Counted from the first letter of the stretch, positions 16,461-26,673 are shown. The stretch: DNA of 64,000 nt from Lacibacter sediminis (GCF_014168535.1 NZ_CP060007.1:1798001-1862000); one strand, 5' to 3'. Program-made: numbers and translations. Notes: a model not told the origin generated them from the letters alone.

Positions 16461-18377
16461 TTATTTCGTCACAACTACCTGTATTATTTTCTCAATTTTT
16501 TCGGCACTGATCTTTACCTGGTATTTACCAGCTGTTAATGTACTGGTATTAAAGCGGATAAGCTGCTTACCGGTTGATTGAAAAGCATCCACAAGTTTCA
16601 GCAATTCTTTTCCATTATTATCAAGAACGCTTAGTGTTACCTGCATTCGTTTAGGTAACGTATAACTGATGATGGTGAAAGAAGTTGCAGGATTTGGTTC
16701 TGCCTGCAGTACAAATTCCGGTGTAGCTGGCTGCGATGGTTGGATTGGTTTTTCAGCTACCGGTTTTGTAACAGGCTCCGGTTTTACAACAACAGGATTG
16801 GCAACAGGTTCTGTTGGTGTAACAGTCACCTGCGTTATCGGGATAAATGATGCTTTCACAACATTGCCGGGCTCACTTTCATTATGAAAACGATCTAAAG
16901 CGGTAACAACATAATAATATTCGGCAGGGATGAGATTACTGTCAGTATAGGTAGTTGTTTCTGCATTGGCCGTAATCAATTGGATGGCATCTGCATCATT
17001 CAGGTTAATGGCTGCACTGTTAAAGCGGTAAACTACAAATTGCCTCACCCTGTTCAATTCATTTGTTGTGGCAGCAGCTGTACTCCAGTTAAGTTGCACA
17101 TGGTTATTACGAATGGTTGCTGTAATTGTTTTTACAGGTTGAGGGGCTTCGCTGTCACGCCAGGGCATGGTTGGAAGTAAAGCCGGAGTTGCGTACAAGT
17201 ATTCTGTAAGCGAATCTCTGAACTTTAATGGATTGCTGCTGAAATACTGTGAGCGGAAAAAAGTACTGCCGTGAATATTGCTGTAGGTTCTGTTCAGGCG
17301 GATCTGTTTATTGATCTGCGAAGCATTATACCAGTTTGGATCACGATCTGCATCGGCATTTAATTTATACAAAGCGTGACCAACATACACATGTCTTCCA
17401 TACGCATTGTTATTCCACCATGGAACCAGTACAGAGTAGCTGGCAGTGTTGAAACCTGTACTCCAGTAAATTTGTGGTGTTACATAATCTACCCATCCCT
17501 GCTGCAGCCACTTTTTTGTATCAGCATACACATCACTGTAACTCTGCAAGCCGGTAGTTGCTGAACCTGCCGCATCACTGCGTTGATTCTGCCAGATACC
17601 AAACGGTGATACACCAAACTTCACCCACGGCTTTATTGCCTTAATACTGTCATAACTACGTTGAATAAAGATGTTGATATTATCTCTCCGCCAATCATTC
17701 TTATTACTAAATCCTCTTGGATAAGAAGCAAATGTTGCATCATCATTAAAACGTGAACTGGTGCCACCTGCACCGGGATAAGGATAGAAATAATCATCGT
17801 AATGAATGCCGTCAACATCATAACGACGAAGTACATCCATCACCACAGAAAGAACATAATCACGCACTTCCGGAATGCCGGGATTAAGGATACGCAAACT
17901 ACCTTGCGCCAGCAACCAATTGGGATGTTGGTTCGCAACATGCGAAGCTGCATAGCTGCCAATGCTGTTGTAATTATTTACTGCACGATAAGGATTGAAC
18001 CATGCATGTATTTCAATCCCACGCTTGCGGCATTCATCGATCATAAATTGTAATGGATCAAAACCCGCCGCAGGTGCAATGCCCTGCGTTCCTGTAACAG
18101 ATGCGCTCCATGGTTCAATGGAACTTCGATAAACCGCATCACACTCATTACGCACCTGGAAATAAATAGCATTGATGCCTGATTGCTGTTGCAGATCCAA
18201 CATTTTGATCACCGAATCTTTCACCTCCTGCACTGTTCTTGTTGCTGTGCTTGGCCAGTCGAGATTTAAAAACGTAGATAACCATGCAGAACGTAACTCT
18301 CTTTTAGGCGGAGTTTGTGAATTGGCAGTTAAACTAAAAATAAAAAAGCTGAGAAAGCAAATGATCAGTCGATTCAT
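16461..18377 (-). CDS. Secreted GH10-like (GHL10/DUF187) hydrolase with T9SS sorting domain
   Basis: The ATG at 18377 gives 638 residues with a signal peptide ending TANSQ. Residues about 27-340 form the glycosyl-hydrolase-like 10 barrel (YngK/UPF0748 type): ELRSAWLSTFLNLDWPS, INAIYFQVRNECDAVY, GIEIHAWFNPYRA, VDGIHYDDYFYPYP and KFGVSPFGIW are typical. The middle, about 420-515, is a fibronectin type III domain, then a Pro/Val/Lys-rich linker, then a C-terminal type IX secretion sorting domain (about 558-638; EPNPATSFTIISYTLP). It is therefore exported across the outer membrane. Relatives act on peptidoglycan-like or polysaccharide substrates; the substrate here is unknown. Confidence 0.88.
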   Translation of the reverse strand: MNRLIICFLSFFIFSLTANSQTPPKRELRSAWLSTFLNLDWPSTATRTVQEVKDSVIKMLDLQQQSGINAIYFQVRNECDAVYRSSIEPWSASVTGTQGIAPAAGFDPLQFMIDECRKRGIEIHAWFNPYRAVNNYNSIGSYAASHVANQHPNWLLAQGSLRILNPGIPEVRDYVLSVVMDVLRRYDVDGIHYDDYFYPYPGAGGTSSRFNDDATFASYPRGFSNKNDWRRDNINIFIQRSYDSIKAIKPWVKFGVSPFGIWQNQRSDAAGSATTGLQSYSDVYADTKKWLQQGWVDYVTPQIYWSTGFNTASYSVLVPWWNNNAYGRHVYVGHALYKLNADADRDPNWYNASQINKQIRLNRTYSNIHGSTFFRSQYFSSNPLKFRDSLTEYLYATPALLPTMPWRDSEAPQPVKTITATIRNNHVQLNWSTAAATTNELNRVRQFVVYRFNSAAINLNDADAIQLITANAETTTYTDSNLIPAEYYYVVTALDRFHNESEPGNVVKASFIPITQVTVTPTEPVANPVVVKPEPVTKPVAEKPIQPSQPATPEFVLQAEPNPATSFTIISYTLPKRMQVTLSVLDNNGKELLKLVDAFQSTGKQLIRFNTSTLTAGKYQVKISAEKIEKIIQVVVTK

Positions 18378-18478
18378 AAGATGTTGATAGGTGTGCAAAA
18401 TAGGAATTTTTGAAGATGGTCGTTTCGTCAGAAAAAACAATTAAGAACAAATTAGTGATTACAATATTGCTTGTTAGC

Positions 18479-18504
18479 AAAAAGGAAGCCAATGGCTTCC
18501 TTTT
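18479..18504. terminator. Hairpin terminator behind the dienelactone hydrolase gene
   Basis: AAAAGGAAGCC and GGCTTCCTTTT form an eleven-pair stem with loop AAT and a T-run on either strand. It lies about 27 bases after the stop of the minus-strand gene at 18531 and about 100 bases in front of the GH10-like gene. Confidence 0.75.
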
Positions 18505-18530
18505 GCAAATATGGGGCATAAGAAATTATG

Positions 18531-19382
18531 TTATGCTAAATGTTTTTTGAAAAATTCGATTGTTCGTTGCCATGCAAGTTTTGCAGCTGCTTCGTTGTAA
18601 CGTGTGGGAGCTGTATCATTATGGAATGCATGGTTCACATCCGGGTACATGTAGAGTTCATACGTAACCTTGTTGTCTTTTAATGCCTGTTCGTAAGCGG
18701 GTGCTCCTGCATTTACTCGCTCATCAAGCGATGCGTAATGCAACTGTACCGCTGCTTTTATTTTTGGTACATCTGCAACTGCAGCCTGGCGACCATAAAA
18801 TGCAACCGCCGCTTTCAATTCCGGAACATTCACCGCTAATGTATTTGCCATACCGCCTCCCCAGCAAAAACCAACACATCCGAATTTGCCGTTGCTGTCT
18901 TTTCTTGTTTTGAGATAATTGAAGATATTGATGAAGTTGGTTTGTGTTTCAGCTTGATTGAGTTTGGTGAAGAGCGTTCTTGCTTCATCTTCATTTGCAG
19001 GTGTGCCGCCCAATGGTGCCAATGCATTTGGTGCAATGGCCAGGAAACCTGCTGTTGCTGCACGGCGTGCAACATCTTCAATATGCGCATTTAATCCACG
19101 GTTTTCGTGTATCACTACAACTGTTCCATACTTCGCTTCTTTTTTCGGGCGTGCAACATATGCTTTCATTTCACCTGTTACGCCGGGATAAGTGATGTAC
19201 TCTGTAAACAGTTCGTCATCGGGGGTCACGGCTGCTTTTGCATAATTCCCTTCAAGGAATGGAAGAATAGCAACTGCTGCTGCTGTGCTGCCGGTTAATA
19301 TTGCCAGACGCTTCATGAAGTCTTTGCGTGGAAGTGGCTTGTGTGTGTACTCGTCGTATAGATTAATAATTTGCTGATCCAT
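18531..19382 (-). CDS. Dienelactone hydrolase family protein, exported
   Basis: Three in-frame ATGs lie close together; the one at 19382 gives 283 residues, and 19406 would add only eight. A hydrophobic segment at about 28-42 (MKRLAILTGSTAAAVAILP) looks like a signal or membrane anchor preceded by a long charged N-terminus, a form seen in exported oxidoreductase-like proteins. The alpha/beta hydrolase domain has the dienelactone triad: C173 in GFCWGGG, D220 in YASLDERV and H251 in VNHAFH. It hydrolyses a cyclic ester or similar bond; the physiological substrate is unknown. The gene stands alone with its own terminator. Confidence 0.88.
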   Translation of the reverse strand: MDQQIINLYDEYTHKPLPRKDFMKRLAILTGSTAAAVAILPFLEGNYAKAAVTPDDELFTEYITYPGVTGEMKAYVARPKKEAKYGTVVVIHENRGLNAHIEDVARRAATAGFLAIAPNALAPLGGTPANEDEARTLFTKLNQAETQTNFINIFNYLKTRKDSNGKFGCVGFCWGGGMANTLAVNVPELKAAVAFYGRQAAVADVPKIKAAVQLHYASLDERVNAGAPAYEQALKDNKVTYELYMYPDVNHAFHNDTAPTRYNEAAAKLAWQRTIEFFKKHLA

Positions 19383-19605
19383 CTGCATGTTGATTTTTAG
19401 TTGCATAAGTTACAATCTTTTAAGAGGAATTGTTCTGCCGCTTGTGGAATTATGTTTCTTCAACTGGCAGGAGTTAGTAAATATGGTCGCAATTGACCCT
19501 TCAGTTTGTCGTAACAGCACAGGCCTGATTTCTTTTGTGTGGGTTAGTTTTGTTTCTGTTGCAAAGAGTATTTGTTATTTTAACGCTAAACAATCATCAA
19601 TCAAT

Positions 19606-19983
19606 ATGAAACCAAAAACAATCAACATTCTCTATTGGGTATTTACAATTTTATTCGGCGCACTGATGATCTTTTCATCCGTTGGCGGCATTGGCCCAAA
19701 TGAAAAAACAATCCAGATATTTCATGAGTTCCTGGGTTATCCCATTTATTTTATTCAATTTATCAGCTGGGCAAAGATCATTGGGGTTATTGCTCTTCTC
19801 CTTCCACTTAACCGAACAATAAAAGAGTGGGCGTATGCCGGATTGTTTTTTGATTTAGCGGCAGCTGTTTTTTCAGGTATTGCTGCAAGTGGAAAATTTG
19901 ATCCGCAAATGCTGGGCATGTTAATGTGGATTGTTCCGGGAGTACTTTCTTATTATTTCTGGAAGAAGAAGATGGCAATTTGA
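19606..19983 (+). CDS. DoxX-like small membrane protein
   Basis: The ATG at 19606 gives 125 residues with four membrane helices, beginning MKPKTINILYWVFTILFG. A longer frame from 19387 has no hydrophobic pattern and overlaps the upstream gene, so it is rejected. Typical DoxX-like words are GIGPNEKTIQIFHEFLGYP, FISWAKIIGVIALLLP and WAYAGLFFDLAAAVFSG. Members of this family sit in the inner membrane and some are linked to quinone or redox stress; no partner is present here. A strong terminator follows. Confidence 0.8.
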   Translation: MKPKTINILYWVFTILFGALMIFSSVGGIGPNEKTIQIFHEFLGYPIYFIQFISWAKIIGVIALLLPLNRTIKEWAYAGLFFDLAAAVFSGIAASGKFDPQMLGMLMWIVPGVLSYYFWKKKMAI

Positions 19984-20008
19984 TGATTTCAATACATCAT
20001 TTTTCATC

Positions 20009-20044
20009 AAAGCATGTTGCGAAAATCAACATGCTTTTTTTATA
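20009..20044 (+). terminator. Terminator behind the DoxX-like gene
   Basis: AGCATGTTG (20011-20019) and CAACATGCT (20027-20035) form a nine-pair stem followed by seven T. Confidence 0.85.
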
Positions 20045-20104
20045 AAAGTTCCATTGGAAATCCCCCCGTTTTCTTTTTATCTTTCTGTATAAACTATTTG
20101 CTGT

Positions 20105-20560
20105 ATGAGAAATCTTCTTTTTTTTGCCGCTATTTGTTCCGTCATGTTTCTTTATGCTGAAAATGCCAAGTCGGGTACAGGCTTTATGATAAAACAGAAC
20201 GCATTGCATAAGCAGGATTCGTTGCCAAAATCGGTAGCCGAAAAATTAGTACAGGAGCAACTTGATGCTTATAACGCACGTAATATTGACGCCTTTCTAG
20301 CCCCTTACAGTGATAGCGTTGAATTATATGAATATCCTGTCAAGCTTATCGGGAAGGGGAAAGTACAAATGCGGGAGATGTACACTGGTCTTTTCAAGGA
20401 AGTTACAAATCTGCATTGTGAGCTGGTTAATCGTATGGTGTTGGGTAATACCGTAATCGATTATGAAAGTGTTATTGGTTTTGAAGCTCAGCCTGTGAAA
20501 GCAATTGCCATCTACACCATAGAAGGGAATAAGATCAGTAAAGTACGCTTCATCCAGTAA
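20105..20560 (+). CDS. Secreted SnoaL-like (NTF2-fold) protein
   Basis: The 151-residue protein has a short N-terminal signal (MRNLLFFAAICSVMFLYAENA) and then one SnoaL-like domain: VQEQLDAYNARNIDAFLAPY, the conserved opening of the fold, then KGKVQMREMYTGLF and AIAIYTIEGNKISKVRFIQ at the end. NTF2-fold proteins of this type bind small ligands or act as isomerases; this exported one has no assigned ligand. A -7-like box, ACTATTTG, ends only four bases before the ATG, so the leader may be very short. The next gene downstream is on the same strand, 78 bp away. Confidence 0.75.
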   Translation: MRNLLFFAAICSVMFLYAENAKSGTGFMIKQNALHKQDSLPKSVAEKLVQEQLDAYNARNIDAFLAPYSDSVELYEYPVKLIGKGKVQMREMYTGLFKEVTNLHCELVNRMVLGNTVIDYESVIGFEAQPVKAIAIYTIEGNKISKVRFIQ

Positions 20561-20638
20561 TTAATACACTTCGGCAGAAAAAATAGGGTAAACTGTAACC
20601 TTTAAAATAGCTTTATCGTACACGTAAAAAACGTTTAC

Positions 20639-21442
20639 ATGAAGCAGTTATTTATCCTTTGCCTGTTTTGTTCATTTATTGTAATGGCAGGCAATGCACA
20701 ACAAAAGAAAACCAAGGTATTGTTGCTGGGTAGCTTTCATTTTGATAACCCCGGGTTAGATGTGGCAAAGTTTGAAAACGCAAATATCTTATCAGCCGGG
20801 CGACAGGCGGAAGTATTGGAAGTAGTGGAAAAGATCAAACAATTCAGACCTGATAAGATTTTTATTGAAATGCCTGTAGAGCGGCAGCAGAAACTCGACA
20901 GCAGCTTTAATAAATACAAAGCAGGTGAACTTAAACTCAGCGCTTCTGAGACACATCAGATTGCTTACCGTGTTGCCAAAGAATTAAATCATCCCGGTTT
21001 GTATGCGGTTGATTATACCGAAGCAAATTTTCCCTTTGACAGCTTAATGAAGTCGGCAACTGCAGCAAAGCAATTTGAGTTTTTGGGAATGGTCCAACAG
21101 ACGATCGGTGCTATTGAAAAAGAGTTTAACGAATCTTTGAAAACAAAAACGGTGAAAGAAATTCTGTTACAGCATAATTCACCTGAGTATATGAAGACGG
21201 CAGTAGGTGTTTATTACGAATTTCTTATCGCTGGTGAGAAAGGGAATCATGTTGGTTCTTATTTAACAAGTGAGTGGTGGCGAAGAAATATGGTTATCTA
21301 TGAGAATATACTGAAACGTTTAGATGGTAAAGAAGAACGCATATTGATACTATTCGGATCGGGCCATACTTCTTTATTACATGAAATGATGAAGTACAAT
21401 CAAAAAATGGAATTGGTGCCGCTGGCAGATGTGTTGAAGTAA
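20639..21442 (+). CDS. Secreted DUF5694-like (TraB/ChaN-fold) protein
   Basis: This 267-residue protein has a signal peptide ending NAQQ. The mature part opens with KVLLLGSFHFDNPGLD and carries FRPDKIFIEMPVERQ and ILILFGSGHTSLLHEM, the Gly-x-x-His pattern shared by the TraB/PrgY/ChaN/Tiki fold. I place it in DUF5694 on that basis. Some members of the wider fold are metal-dependent proteases or haem-binding proteins; the activity here is not known. A strong bidirectional terminator separates it from gcvP. Confidence 0.75.
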   Translation: MKQLFILCLFCSFIVMAGNAQQKKTKVLLLGSFHFDNPGLDVAKFENANILSAGRQAEVLEVVEKIKQFRPDKIFIEMPVERQQKLDSSFNKYKAGELKLSASETHQIAYRVAKELNHPGLYAVDYTEANFPFDSLMKSATAAKQFEFLGMVQQTIGAIEKEFNESLKTKTVKEILLQHNSPEYMKTAVGVYYEFLIAGEKGNHVGSYLTSEWWRRNMVIYENILKRLDGKEERILILFGSGHTSLLHEMMKYNQKMELVPLADVLK

Positions 21443-21449
21443 AATAAAA

Positions 21450-21478
21450 ACGTCCCGCTCATTGAGCGGGACATTTGT
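21450..21478. terminator. Bidirectional terminator
   Basis: GTCCCGCTC and GAGCGGGAC form a nine-pair GC-rich stem with loop ATT between two converging genes. The plus-strand side is followed by ATTTGTTT and the minus-strand side by TTTTTATTTT. Confidence 0.85.
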
Positions 21479-21508
21479 TTATTGCCAATTATCTATTTGC
21501 CAATCGAC

Positions 21509-24373
21509 TTATGCTTCTTCTTCTGCATAACTGCTCACCGGCTCACAAGTACAAATGAGGTTACGATCACCATATGTATTGTTGATGCGGCTTACGCTTG
21601 GCCAGAATTTATTCAGCGTTACATAATAAAGAGGGAACGCAGCTTGTTGTCTGGTATAAGCATGATTCCATTCATCAGCAGTAACCACATGTTGAGTGTG
21701 TGGAGCATTCTTTAATGGGTTATCAGCTTTATCTGCCTTTCCTTCTTCCACATCACGGATCTCCTGGCGGATGCTCAACATCGCATCACAAAAACGATCA
21801 AGCTCTGCTTTGTCTTCGCTTTCTGTTGGTTCGATCATGATCGTGCCCGGTACAGGGAAACTCATTGTTGGCGCATGGAAACCATAATCCATCAAACGTT
21901 TTGCGACGTCTTCTGCTTCAATACCTGCTGTGTTTTTAAACGGACGCAGATCAACAATAAACTCATGAGCACAAGTGCCATTCTCATCGGTATAAAGAAT
22001 ATCAAAATCTTTATCAAGTCTTGCCTTCATGTAGTTGGCATTGAGGATGGCATATTCTGTTGCACGTTTTACACCATCTGCACCCAGCAAACGGATATAG
22101 GCATAACTGATGAGCAGGATGGAAGCAGAACCATAAGGCGCCGCACTCACTGCACCATTTGTATTTTGTTTCACATGACCAGGCAGGTAAGGAGCGAGAT
22201 GTGCTTTCACACAAATGGGTCCCATGCCGGGGCCACCACCACCGTGAGGAATGGCGAATGTTTTGTGAAGGTTGAGATGACAAACATCTGCACCAATTAA
22301 TCCGGGTGATGTTAAACCAACCTGTGCATTCATGTTTGCACCGTCCATATATACTTGTCCGCCATGTTGGTGAACGATCTCGCAAATTTCTTTTACCGTT
22401 TCTTCAAAGATGCCGTAGGTGCTTGGGTAAGTGATCATCACACCGGCAAGATTTGCACTGTGCTGTTCGGCTTTTGCTTTAAAGTCGGCTACATCAATGT
22501 AACCGTTCTCCAATGCTTTTACTACCACTACTTTCATGCCCGCCATTACCGCACTTGCAGGATTTGTTCCGTGTGCAGAAATTGGTATGAGAATGATCTT
22601 GCGATGTGCATCACCGTTAGCTAAATGGAAATTACGGATGGCCAATAAACCGGCATATTCACCTTGTGCGCCACTGTTAGGCTGCAGGCTGCAAGCGTCA
22701 AAACCAGTGATCACATTTAAGTATTGTGCCAATTCATCAATGATCTGCTGGTAACCTTTTGTTTGATCAGCCGGCGCAAACGGATGGATCTTGCTCCAAT
22801 GTGCCCAGCTCAAAGGCATCATCTGTGTTGCAGCATTCAATTTCATGGTGCAGCTGCCAAGAGAGATCATCGAAGTATTCAACGAAAGATCTTTGTTCTC
22901 CAATTGCTTCATGTAACGCATCATCTGGCTTTCGCTGTTATGCGTATTAAAGTTTGGATGTGTTAAGAACGAACTTGTTCTTGCCAATACAACAGGGATA
23001 TGTTGCAGCACAACTTCTTCTTCAACTGCAAAATGTACAGGATCAACATCATTTACAAAACAGTTGATGAGATCATACAGATCTTCAAGGTTCGTTGTTT
23101 CATCAAGCGAAATGGCAATGGTTTGTCCATCAACATAACGCAGATTGATCTCTTGTTTTTCTGCTTTTGCTTTTACCGCTGGAAGGTCTTTTACTTTTAC
23201 CGCAATAGTATCGAAGAAGAAATTGCTTACTAATTCAAAACCTCTTTCTTTCAAACCATCAGCAACAGTTTGTGCCAGCAATGCTACACGTGTTGCAATA
23301 TTGATCAATCCCTGCGGACCATGATACACTGCATACATTGCTGCCATGTTTGCCAGCAAAGCCTGCGCCGTACAAATATTTGAAGTTGCTTTTTCACGTT
23401 TGATGTGTTGCTCTCTCGTTTGCAAGGCCATACGTAATGCACGGTTATTTTGTGCATCAATACTCACGCCGATGATACGGCCGGGGATAGAACGTTTAAA
23501 TTCATCTTTGCAAGTAAAGAAGGCTGCATGTGGTCCGCCATAACCAAGCGGAACACCAAAACGTTGAGCCGAACCAAAGGCAACGTCTGCACCCAATTCA
23601 CCCGGAGGAGTTAAAAGAGTTAACGCTAACAGATCAGTTGCCATTGCCACAAAACCACCCACAGCTTGCACCTGCTGAATAAATTGGCGGTAATCTTCTA
23701 CTGAACCCAGGTTGTTGGGGTATTGCACTAACGCTCCAAAATATGTTTTGTCAATGTCTGCAGTTTTATAATCGCCAAACACGATCTCGATGCCCATGGG
23801 TGTACCACGGGTGATCAACAGATCTTTTGTTTGCGGAAATACTTCGTTATCTACAAAAAACTTTGGCGCATTAATAACATCAGTGCGGTTTACATGGTGG
23901 AACAACATGTTCATTGCTTCTGCTGCTGCAGTTGCTTCATCAAGTAAAGAAGCGTTGGCAATAGGCAAACCTGTAAGATCGCTCACCATTGTCTGGAAGT
24001 TCAATAAACTTTCCAAACGACCTTGTGAAATTTCAGCCTGGTAAGGTGTGTATTGTGTGTACCAGCCTGGATTTTCGAATACATTACGAAGAATCACAGA
24101 AGGAGTGATGGTGTCGTAATATCCCTGGCCGATATAATTTTTAAATAGTTTGTTGTTGAGTGAAATGTCCTTGAGATGTTTCAACAGGTCGGCTTCGCTC
24201 ATTGCATCCGGAATAGCCAGTTTTTCATGGTTGCGGATAGAGGCAGGTACTGTTTTACTGATGAGTTCTTCCATGCTGCCCACTCCAACAGTTTTCAGGA
24301 GACTGGCTTCTGCACCTGTGGTTCCAATGTGGCGACGGGAAAATTCGTTTTGTTGCGCTTCAAAAAGGTTCAT
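21509..24373 (-). CDS. gcvP: Glycine dehydrogenase (decarboxylating), P protein
   Basis: The 954-residue length is that of a fused homodimeric P protein. It opens with FSRRHIGTT, the usual start of the family. The pyridoxal phosphate Lys is K704 in [28 protein letters not shown] and [10 protein letters not shown] are other hallmarks. The enzyme decarboxylates glycine and passes the methylamine group to the lipoyl arm of GcvH, feeding one-carbon units to folate. gcvH and gcvT are not in the window, so the cleavage genes are scattered, as is common in this phylum. A -7 box lies about 95 bp upstream. I saw no glycine riboswitch in front of it. Confidence 0.97.
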   Translation of the reverse strand: MNLFEAQQNEFSRRHIGTTGAEASLLKTVGVGSMEELISKTVPASIRNHEKLAIPDAMSEADLLKHLKDISLNNKLFKNYIGQGYYDTITPSVILRNVFENPGWYTQYTPYQAEISQGRLESLLNFQTMVSDLTGLPIANASLLDEATAAAEAMNMLFHHVNRTDVINAPKFFVDNEVFPQTKDLLITRGTPMGIEIVFGDYKTADIDKTYFGALVQYPNNLGSVEDYRQFIQQVQAVGGFVAMATDLLALTLLTPPGELGADVAFGSAQRFGVPLGYGGPHAAFFTCKDEFKRSIPGRIIGVSIDAQNNRALRMALQTREQHIKREKATSNICTAQALLANMAAMYAVYHGPQGLINIATRVALLAQTVADGLKERGFELVSNFFFDTIAVKVKDLPAVKAKAEKQEINLRYVDGQTIAISLDETTNLEDLYDLINCFVNDVDPVHFAVEEEVVLQHIPVVLARTSSFLTHPNFNTHNSESQMMRYMKQLENKDLSLNTSMISLGSCTMKLNAATQMMPLSWAHWSKIHPFAPADQTKGYQQIIDELAQYLNVITGFDACSLQPNSGAQGEYAGLLAIRNFHLANGDAHRKIILIPISAHGTNPASAVMAGMKVVVVKALENGYIDVADFKAKAEQHSANLAGVMITYPSTYGIFEETVKEICEIVHQHGGQVYMDGANMNAQVGLTSPGLIGADVCHLNLHKTFAIPHGGGGPGMGPICVKAHLAPYLPGHVKQNTNGAVSAAPYGSASILLISYAYIRLLGADGVKRATEYAILNANYMKARLDKDFDILYTDENGTCAHEFIVDLRPFKNTAGIEAEDVAKRLMDYGFHAPTMSFPVPGTIMIEPTESEDKAELDRFCDAMLSIRQEIRDVEEGKADKADNPLKNAPHTQHVVTADEWNHAYTRQQAAFPLYYVTLNKFWPSVSRINNTYGDRNLICTCEPVSSYAEEEA

Positions 24374-24467
24374 GTGATGTCGTACGTTTATTCTGATCTG
24401 TTAATGGAAAAGTAACTGCGGGGCAGCTTTCTTTAATCTCATGCTTTTTTCAAAAATTAAAGACGTG

Positions 24468-24475
24468 CAAAGTTA
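24468..24475 (-). promoter_or_regulatory. Candidate -7 box for gcvP
   Basis: On the minus strand TAACTTTG matches the Bacteroidota -7 consensus TAnnTTTG exactly. A TTTG lies 15 bases further upstream (24494-24491), closer than the usual 19-21, so only the -7 half is convincing. It implies a leader of roughly 90 bases. Confidence 0.4.
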
Positions 24476-24598
24476 CGGGCAGAAACAATTCAAATAAACG
24501 CATGTTAGCAGTTGGGGAAAGTCTGTGAAATCGGTTGCGCAGGCGAGGAAATCAGCATGTATTTGCCTTGCAAAAACAGAATAGTGAAATTGTTAAAC

Positions 24599-24632
24599 AA
24601 AAATGAAGCAAAATAGATTTCACTTCATTTTT
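24599..24632. terminator. AT-rich terminator behind the AHSA1 gene
   Basis: AAAAATGAAG (24599-24608) and CTTCATTTTT (24623-24632) are perfect inverted repeats with a 14-base loop, giving a T-run on either strand. It lies about 27 bases after the stop of the minus-strand gene at 24659. Confidence 0.55.
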
Positions 24633-24658
24633 GTTTAAGACCGAGATTGTTTTTTTGT

Positions 24659-25159
24659 TTAGATCTTCTTGTTTTTAAACAATTCATCCAGTTGTTCAAA
24701 GCAAATTGTAATGCCTTGTTCAAAGCCCATGTCAACAATTGTCTGAAGTGCTGCTTCGGTAGGATAGATCATTTTAAACTCAACCCTGGTGCCGCCGGGT
24801 ATTTCGGTAAAGGAATTGTTGCCGGCTGAAACGGGAAGCTCAGGATTTATTTTTCCATTTTCATCACAAAAGGCGTCTTCAATTTCAAAGTTTTTATGAT
24901 GATTGATGGTAATATAGTTCATACGTGCCCAATGCCGCTGATCTTCAGGCCCCACCATGGCATATAGCCAAAAACCACCCGGTCTGAAATCCTGCGATTT
25001 TGTTTCGGCACGCCATGGTGCCGGTCCCCACCATTGGTCAAGCAATTGGCTTTCTGTAAATGCCCGCCATACATCGGCAAGGGGTGCCTCGAATTCCCGT
25101 ACCAATACAACCGATTTTTCCTTGAAATCTTTTGTAATGTTTGTTTTATTCGTGCTCAT
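24659..25159 (-). CDS. SRPBCC/AHSA1 domain protein
   Basis: The 166-residue protein is one START-like (Bet v1) domain of the AHSA1 type: [38 protein letters not shown] and the closing [20 protein letters not shown] helix. Such proteins bind a hydrophobic ligand in a helix-grip cavity; true ligands are mostly unknown. Its start codon overlaps the stop of the preceding ArsR gene by four bases (ATGA), so the two are translated together. The ArsR/AHSA1 pairing is common in bacteria and suggests that the regulator controls this gene. Confidence 0.88.
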   Translation of the reverse strand: MSTNKTNITKDFKEKSVVLVREFEAPLADVWRAFTESQLLDQWWGPAPWRAETKSQDFRPGGFWLYAMVGPEDQRHWARMNYITINHHKNFEIEDAFCDENGKINPELPVSAGNNSFTEIPGGTRVEFKMIYPTEAALQTIVDMGFEQGITICFEQLDELFKNKKI

Positions 25160-25476
25160 TTTTTCGTTGTTTTTATGGTTGATAATACTTTGTCAAGTTG
25201 ATTTAATCTTGTATCCCACATCTGGCGGAAGGGTTCAATAAAGTCGGCTACTTCTTTCATTTTTTTTGCATTGAAATGATAATAGATTTCTCTTCCCGTT
25301 TGTTCCTGCTTTACCAGTTGACATTCGGTAAGAATGCGCAAATGTTTAGAAATGGCCTGCCGGCTGGTATCAAATTGCTCTGCCAGTGCATTAGGCGTCA
25401 TGGCCTGCGTGGCAATCAATACAATAATTGCACGTCTCGTTGGGTCGGCAATAGCCTGGAATACGTCTCTTCTCAT
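25156..25476 (-). CDS. ArsR-family winged-helix regulator
   Basis: The 106-residue protein is a bare ArsR-type winged helix: [40 protein letters not shown] as recognition helix, and [16 protein letters not shown] as wing and dimer helix. It lacks the ELCVCDL metal-binding motif, so it is not a classical arsenic or metal sensor. It belongs to the group paired with AHSA1 proteins. It is first in a two-gene operon and presumably autoregulated. A candidate operator was not recognised. Confidence 0.92.
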   Translation of the reverse strand: MRRDVFQAIADPTRRAIIVLIATQAMTPNALAEQFDTSRQAISKHLRILTECQLVKQEQTGREIYYHFNAKKMKEVADFIEPFRQMWDTRLNQLDKVLSTIKTTKK

Positions 25477-25610
25477 TTTTATAAAGCGGATTTATGAAAC
25501 CGTTCGGTTGCAAATATACATGCAACCATTTGGTTTCGCAAATTTTTTCTTCATTTTTTATTGATACAGAGATGTAGGGATTAGTTTCTGCCCTCTGCGG
25601 CTCAAATAGC

Positions 25611-25639
25611 TTGCCGCTTTCAGCTATCGTTTACATTTG
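25611..25639 (+). promoter_or_regulatory. Promoter of the cysteine-cluster gene
   Basis: TTG (25611-25613) and TACATTTG (25632-25639) with an 18-base spacer match the Bacteroidota promoter. The box ends only four bases before the chosen ATG at 25644, so the transcript would be almost leaderless. Confidence 0.6.
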
Positions 25640-25643
25640 CACT

Positions 25644-26126
25644 ATGTCCGATGAGTTATTATATAATTGGGAAAAAAAGGCTGCCGAACATCAAAAGCAA
25701 TATGGACAGTTTCTGAAACGTGCAAATAAGAACAAGGTGTTGAAACAATTGCCAGATCTGCATGAAGAAGCTTTTGAAAAAGTTGATTGTCTGCAATGTG
25801 CCAATTGCTGTAAAAACTATTCTCCAAGATTTAAGACACCTGATATTAAGCGCATCAGTAAACATCTGCGGATGAAGGAGAGTGATTTTATTGACAAGTA
25901 CCTTTATCTCGATAATGAAGGCGATTATGTGGTGAAATCGAAGCCATGTCCTTTTCTTGGTGCTGATAATTATTGCGGCATTTATGATGTGCGTCCATCC
26001 GATTGCGAAAGATTTCCTTACACCGATGAAGATGTAATTCTGAAGCGGCCCCAGCTTACTCTTAAGAACAGCACATTTTGCCCGATCACTTATTTTGTTT
26101 TGGAGAAATTATTGCAGGAGAAATAA
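25644..26126 (+). CDS. YkgJ-type cysteine-cluster protein
   Basis: The ATG at 25644 gives 160 residues (MSDELLYNWEKK); starts further upstream would lie before the promoter. The CxxCxxCC cluster CLQCANCC is followed by KPCPFLGADNYCGIYDVRPSDCERFP, together the eight-Cys pattern of the YkgJ/UPF0153 family, thought to bind Zn or an Fe-S centre. The N-terminal 40 residues are a charged helix. The protein is cytosolic; the biochemical role of the family is not established. The gene is monocistronic. Confidence 0.88.
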   Translation: MSDELLYNWEKKAAEHQKQYGQFLKRANKNKVLKQLPDLHEEAFEKVDCLQCANCCKNYSPRFKTPDIKRISKHLRMKESDFIDKYLYLDNEGDYVVKSKPCPFLGADNYCGIYDVRPSDCERFPYTDEDVILKRPQLTLKNSTFCPITYFVLEKLLQEK

Positions 26127-26215
26127 TCAGTAAGCTGTTAATTTTCTTTGAGCGCCTTGTAATTCTTTCGTTTAAAGAAATTAATCTTTACTTTCATTCC
26201 ACTTAAAACTTGCGA

Positions 26216-26650
26216 ATGAAAAATATGAAACAAATTATCCTGTTGCTTTTAGTTGCTGTAACGTTTAACGCATGCACAAAAGCATTTTATATTGATGGCA
26301 AAAAAGCACAGGCGGTGAAAATTACAGACATGGGTGAAATGTATTCTACATATAATTTATCAACTGCTGAGAAGACAGAAATAAGCCGGCAGTTAAATGA
26401 AAAATCGCTTCTGGATGGCATTATCAGATATACAAAAGAAAATACCTGGCCCGATGCTGTCAATACACTGGATGACCGGTTAGCCAATCGCAAAACAATG
26501 GAGCGTTATAATTTTTATAAAGTGGCTTCTTTCGGAAACAAAACCATTGTGAGTGTGCCTTCTGAAAAAAATCAACACATGCCGGCTGCCTATATTCCGC
26601 AAGGACCGATGTATATTATTTTTTCAAGTTCTGTTGTGGCGAGTAAATAA
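26216..26650 (+). CDS. Small lipoprotein of unknown function
   Basis: The ATG at 26216 gives 144 residues with a lipoprotein signal (MKNMKQIILLLLVAVTFNAC). A TTG two codons earlier is possible but less likely. The mature part has no motif I recognise; it contains KAFYIDGKKAQAV, a Lys/Glu-rich helix and a YIPQGPMYIIFSS strand near the end. It is probably attached to the periplasmic face of a membrane. A strong terminator follows at 26674. Confidence 0.65.
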   Translation: MKNMKQIILLLLVAVTFNACTKAFYIDGKKAQAVKITDMGEMYSTYNLSTAEKTEISRQLNEKSLLDGIIRYTKENTWPDAVNTLDDRLANRKTMERYNFYKVASFGNKTIVSVPSEKNQHMPAAYIPQGPMYIIFSSSVVASK

Positions 26651-26673
26651 ACAGCTAAAATATTCTTTGTAGT

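Noticed and set aside
24374..24658. Glycine riboswitch in front of gcvP
   Set aside because: No paired aptamer-like structure or conserved glycine-aptamer words were seen; only a -7 box is supported.
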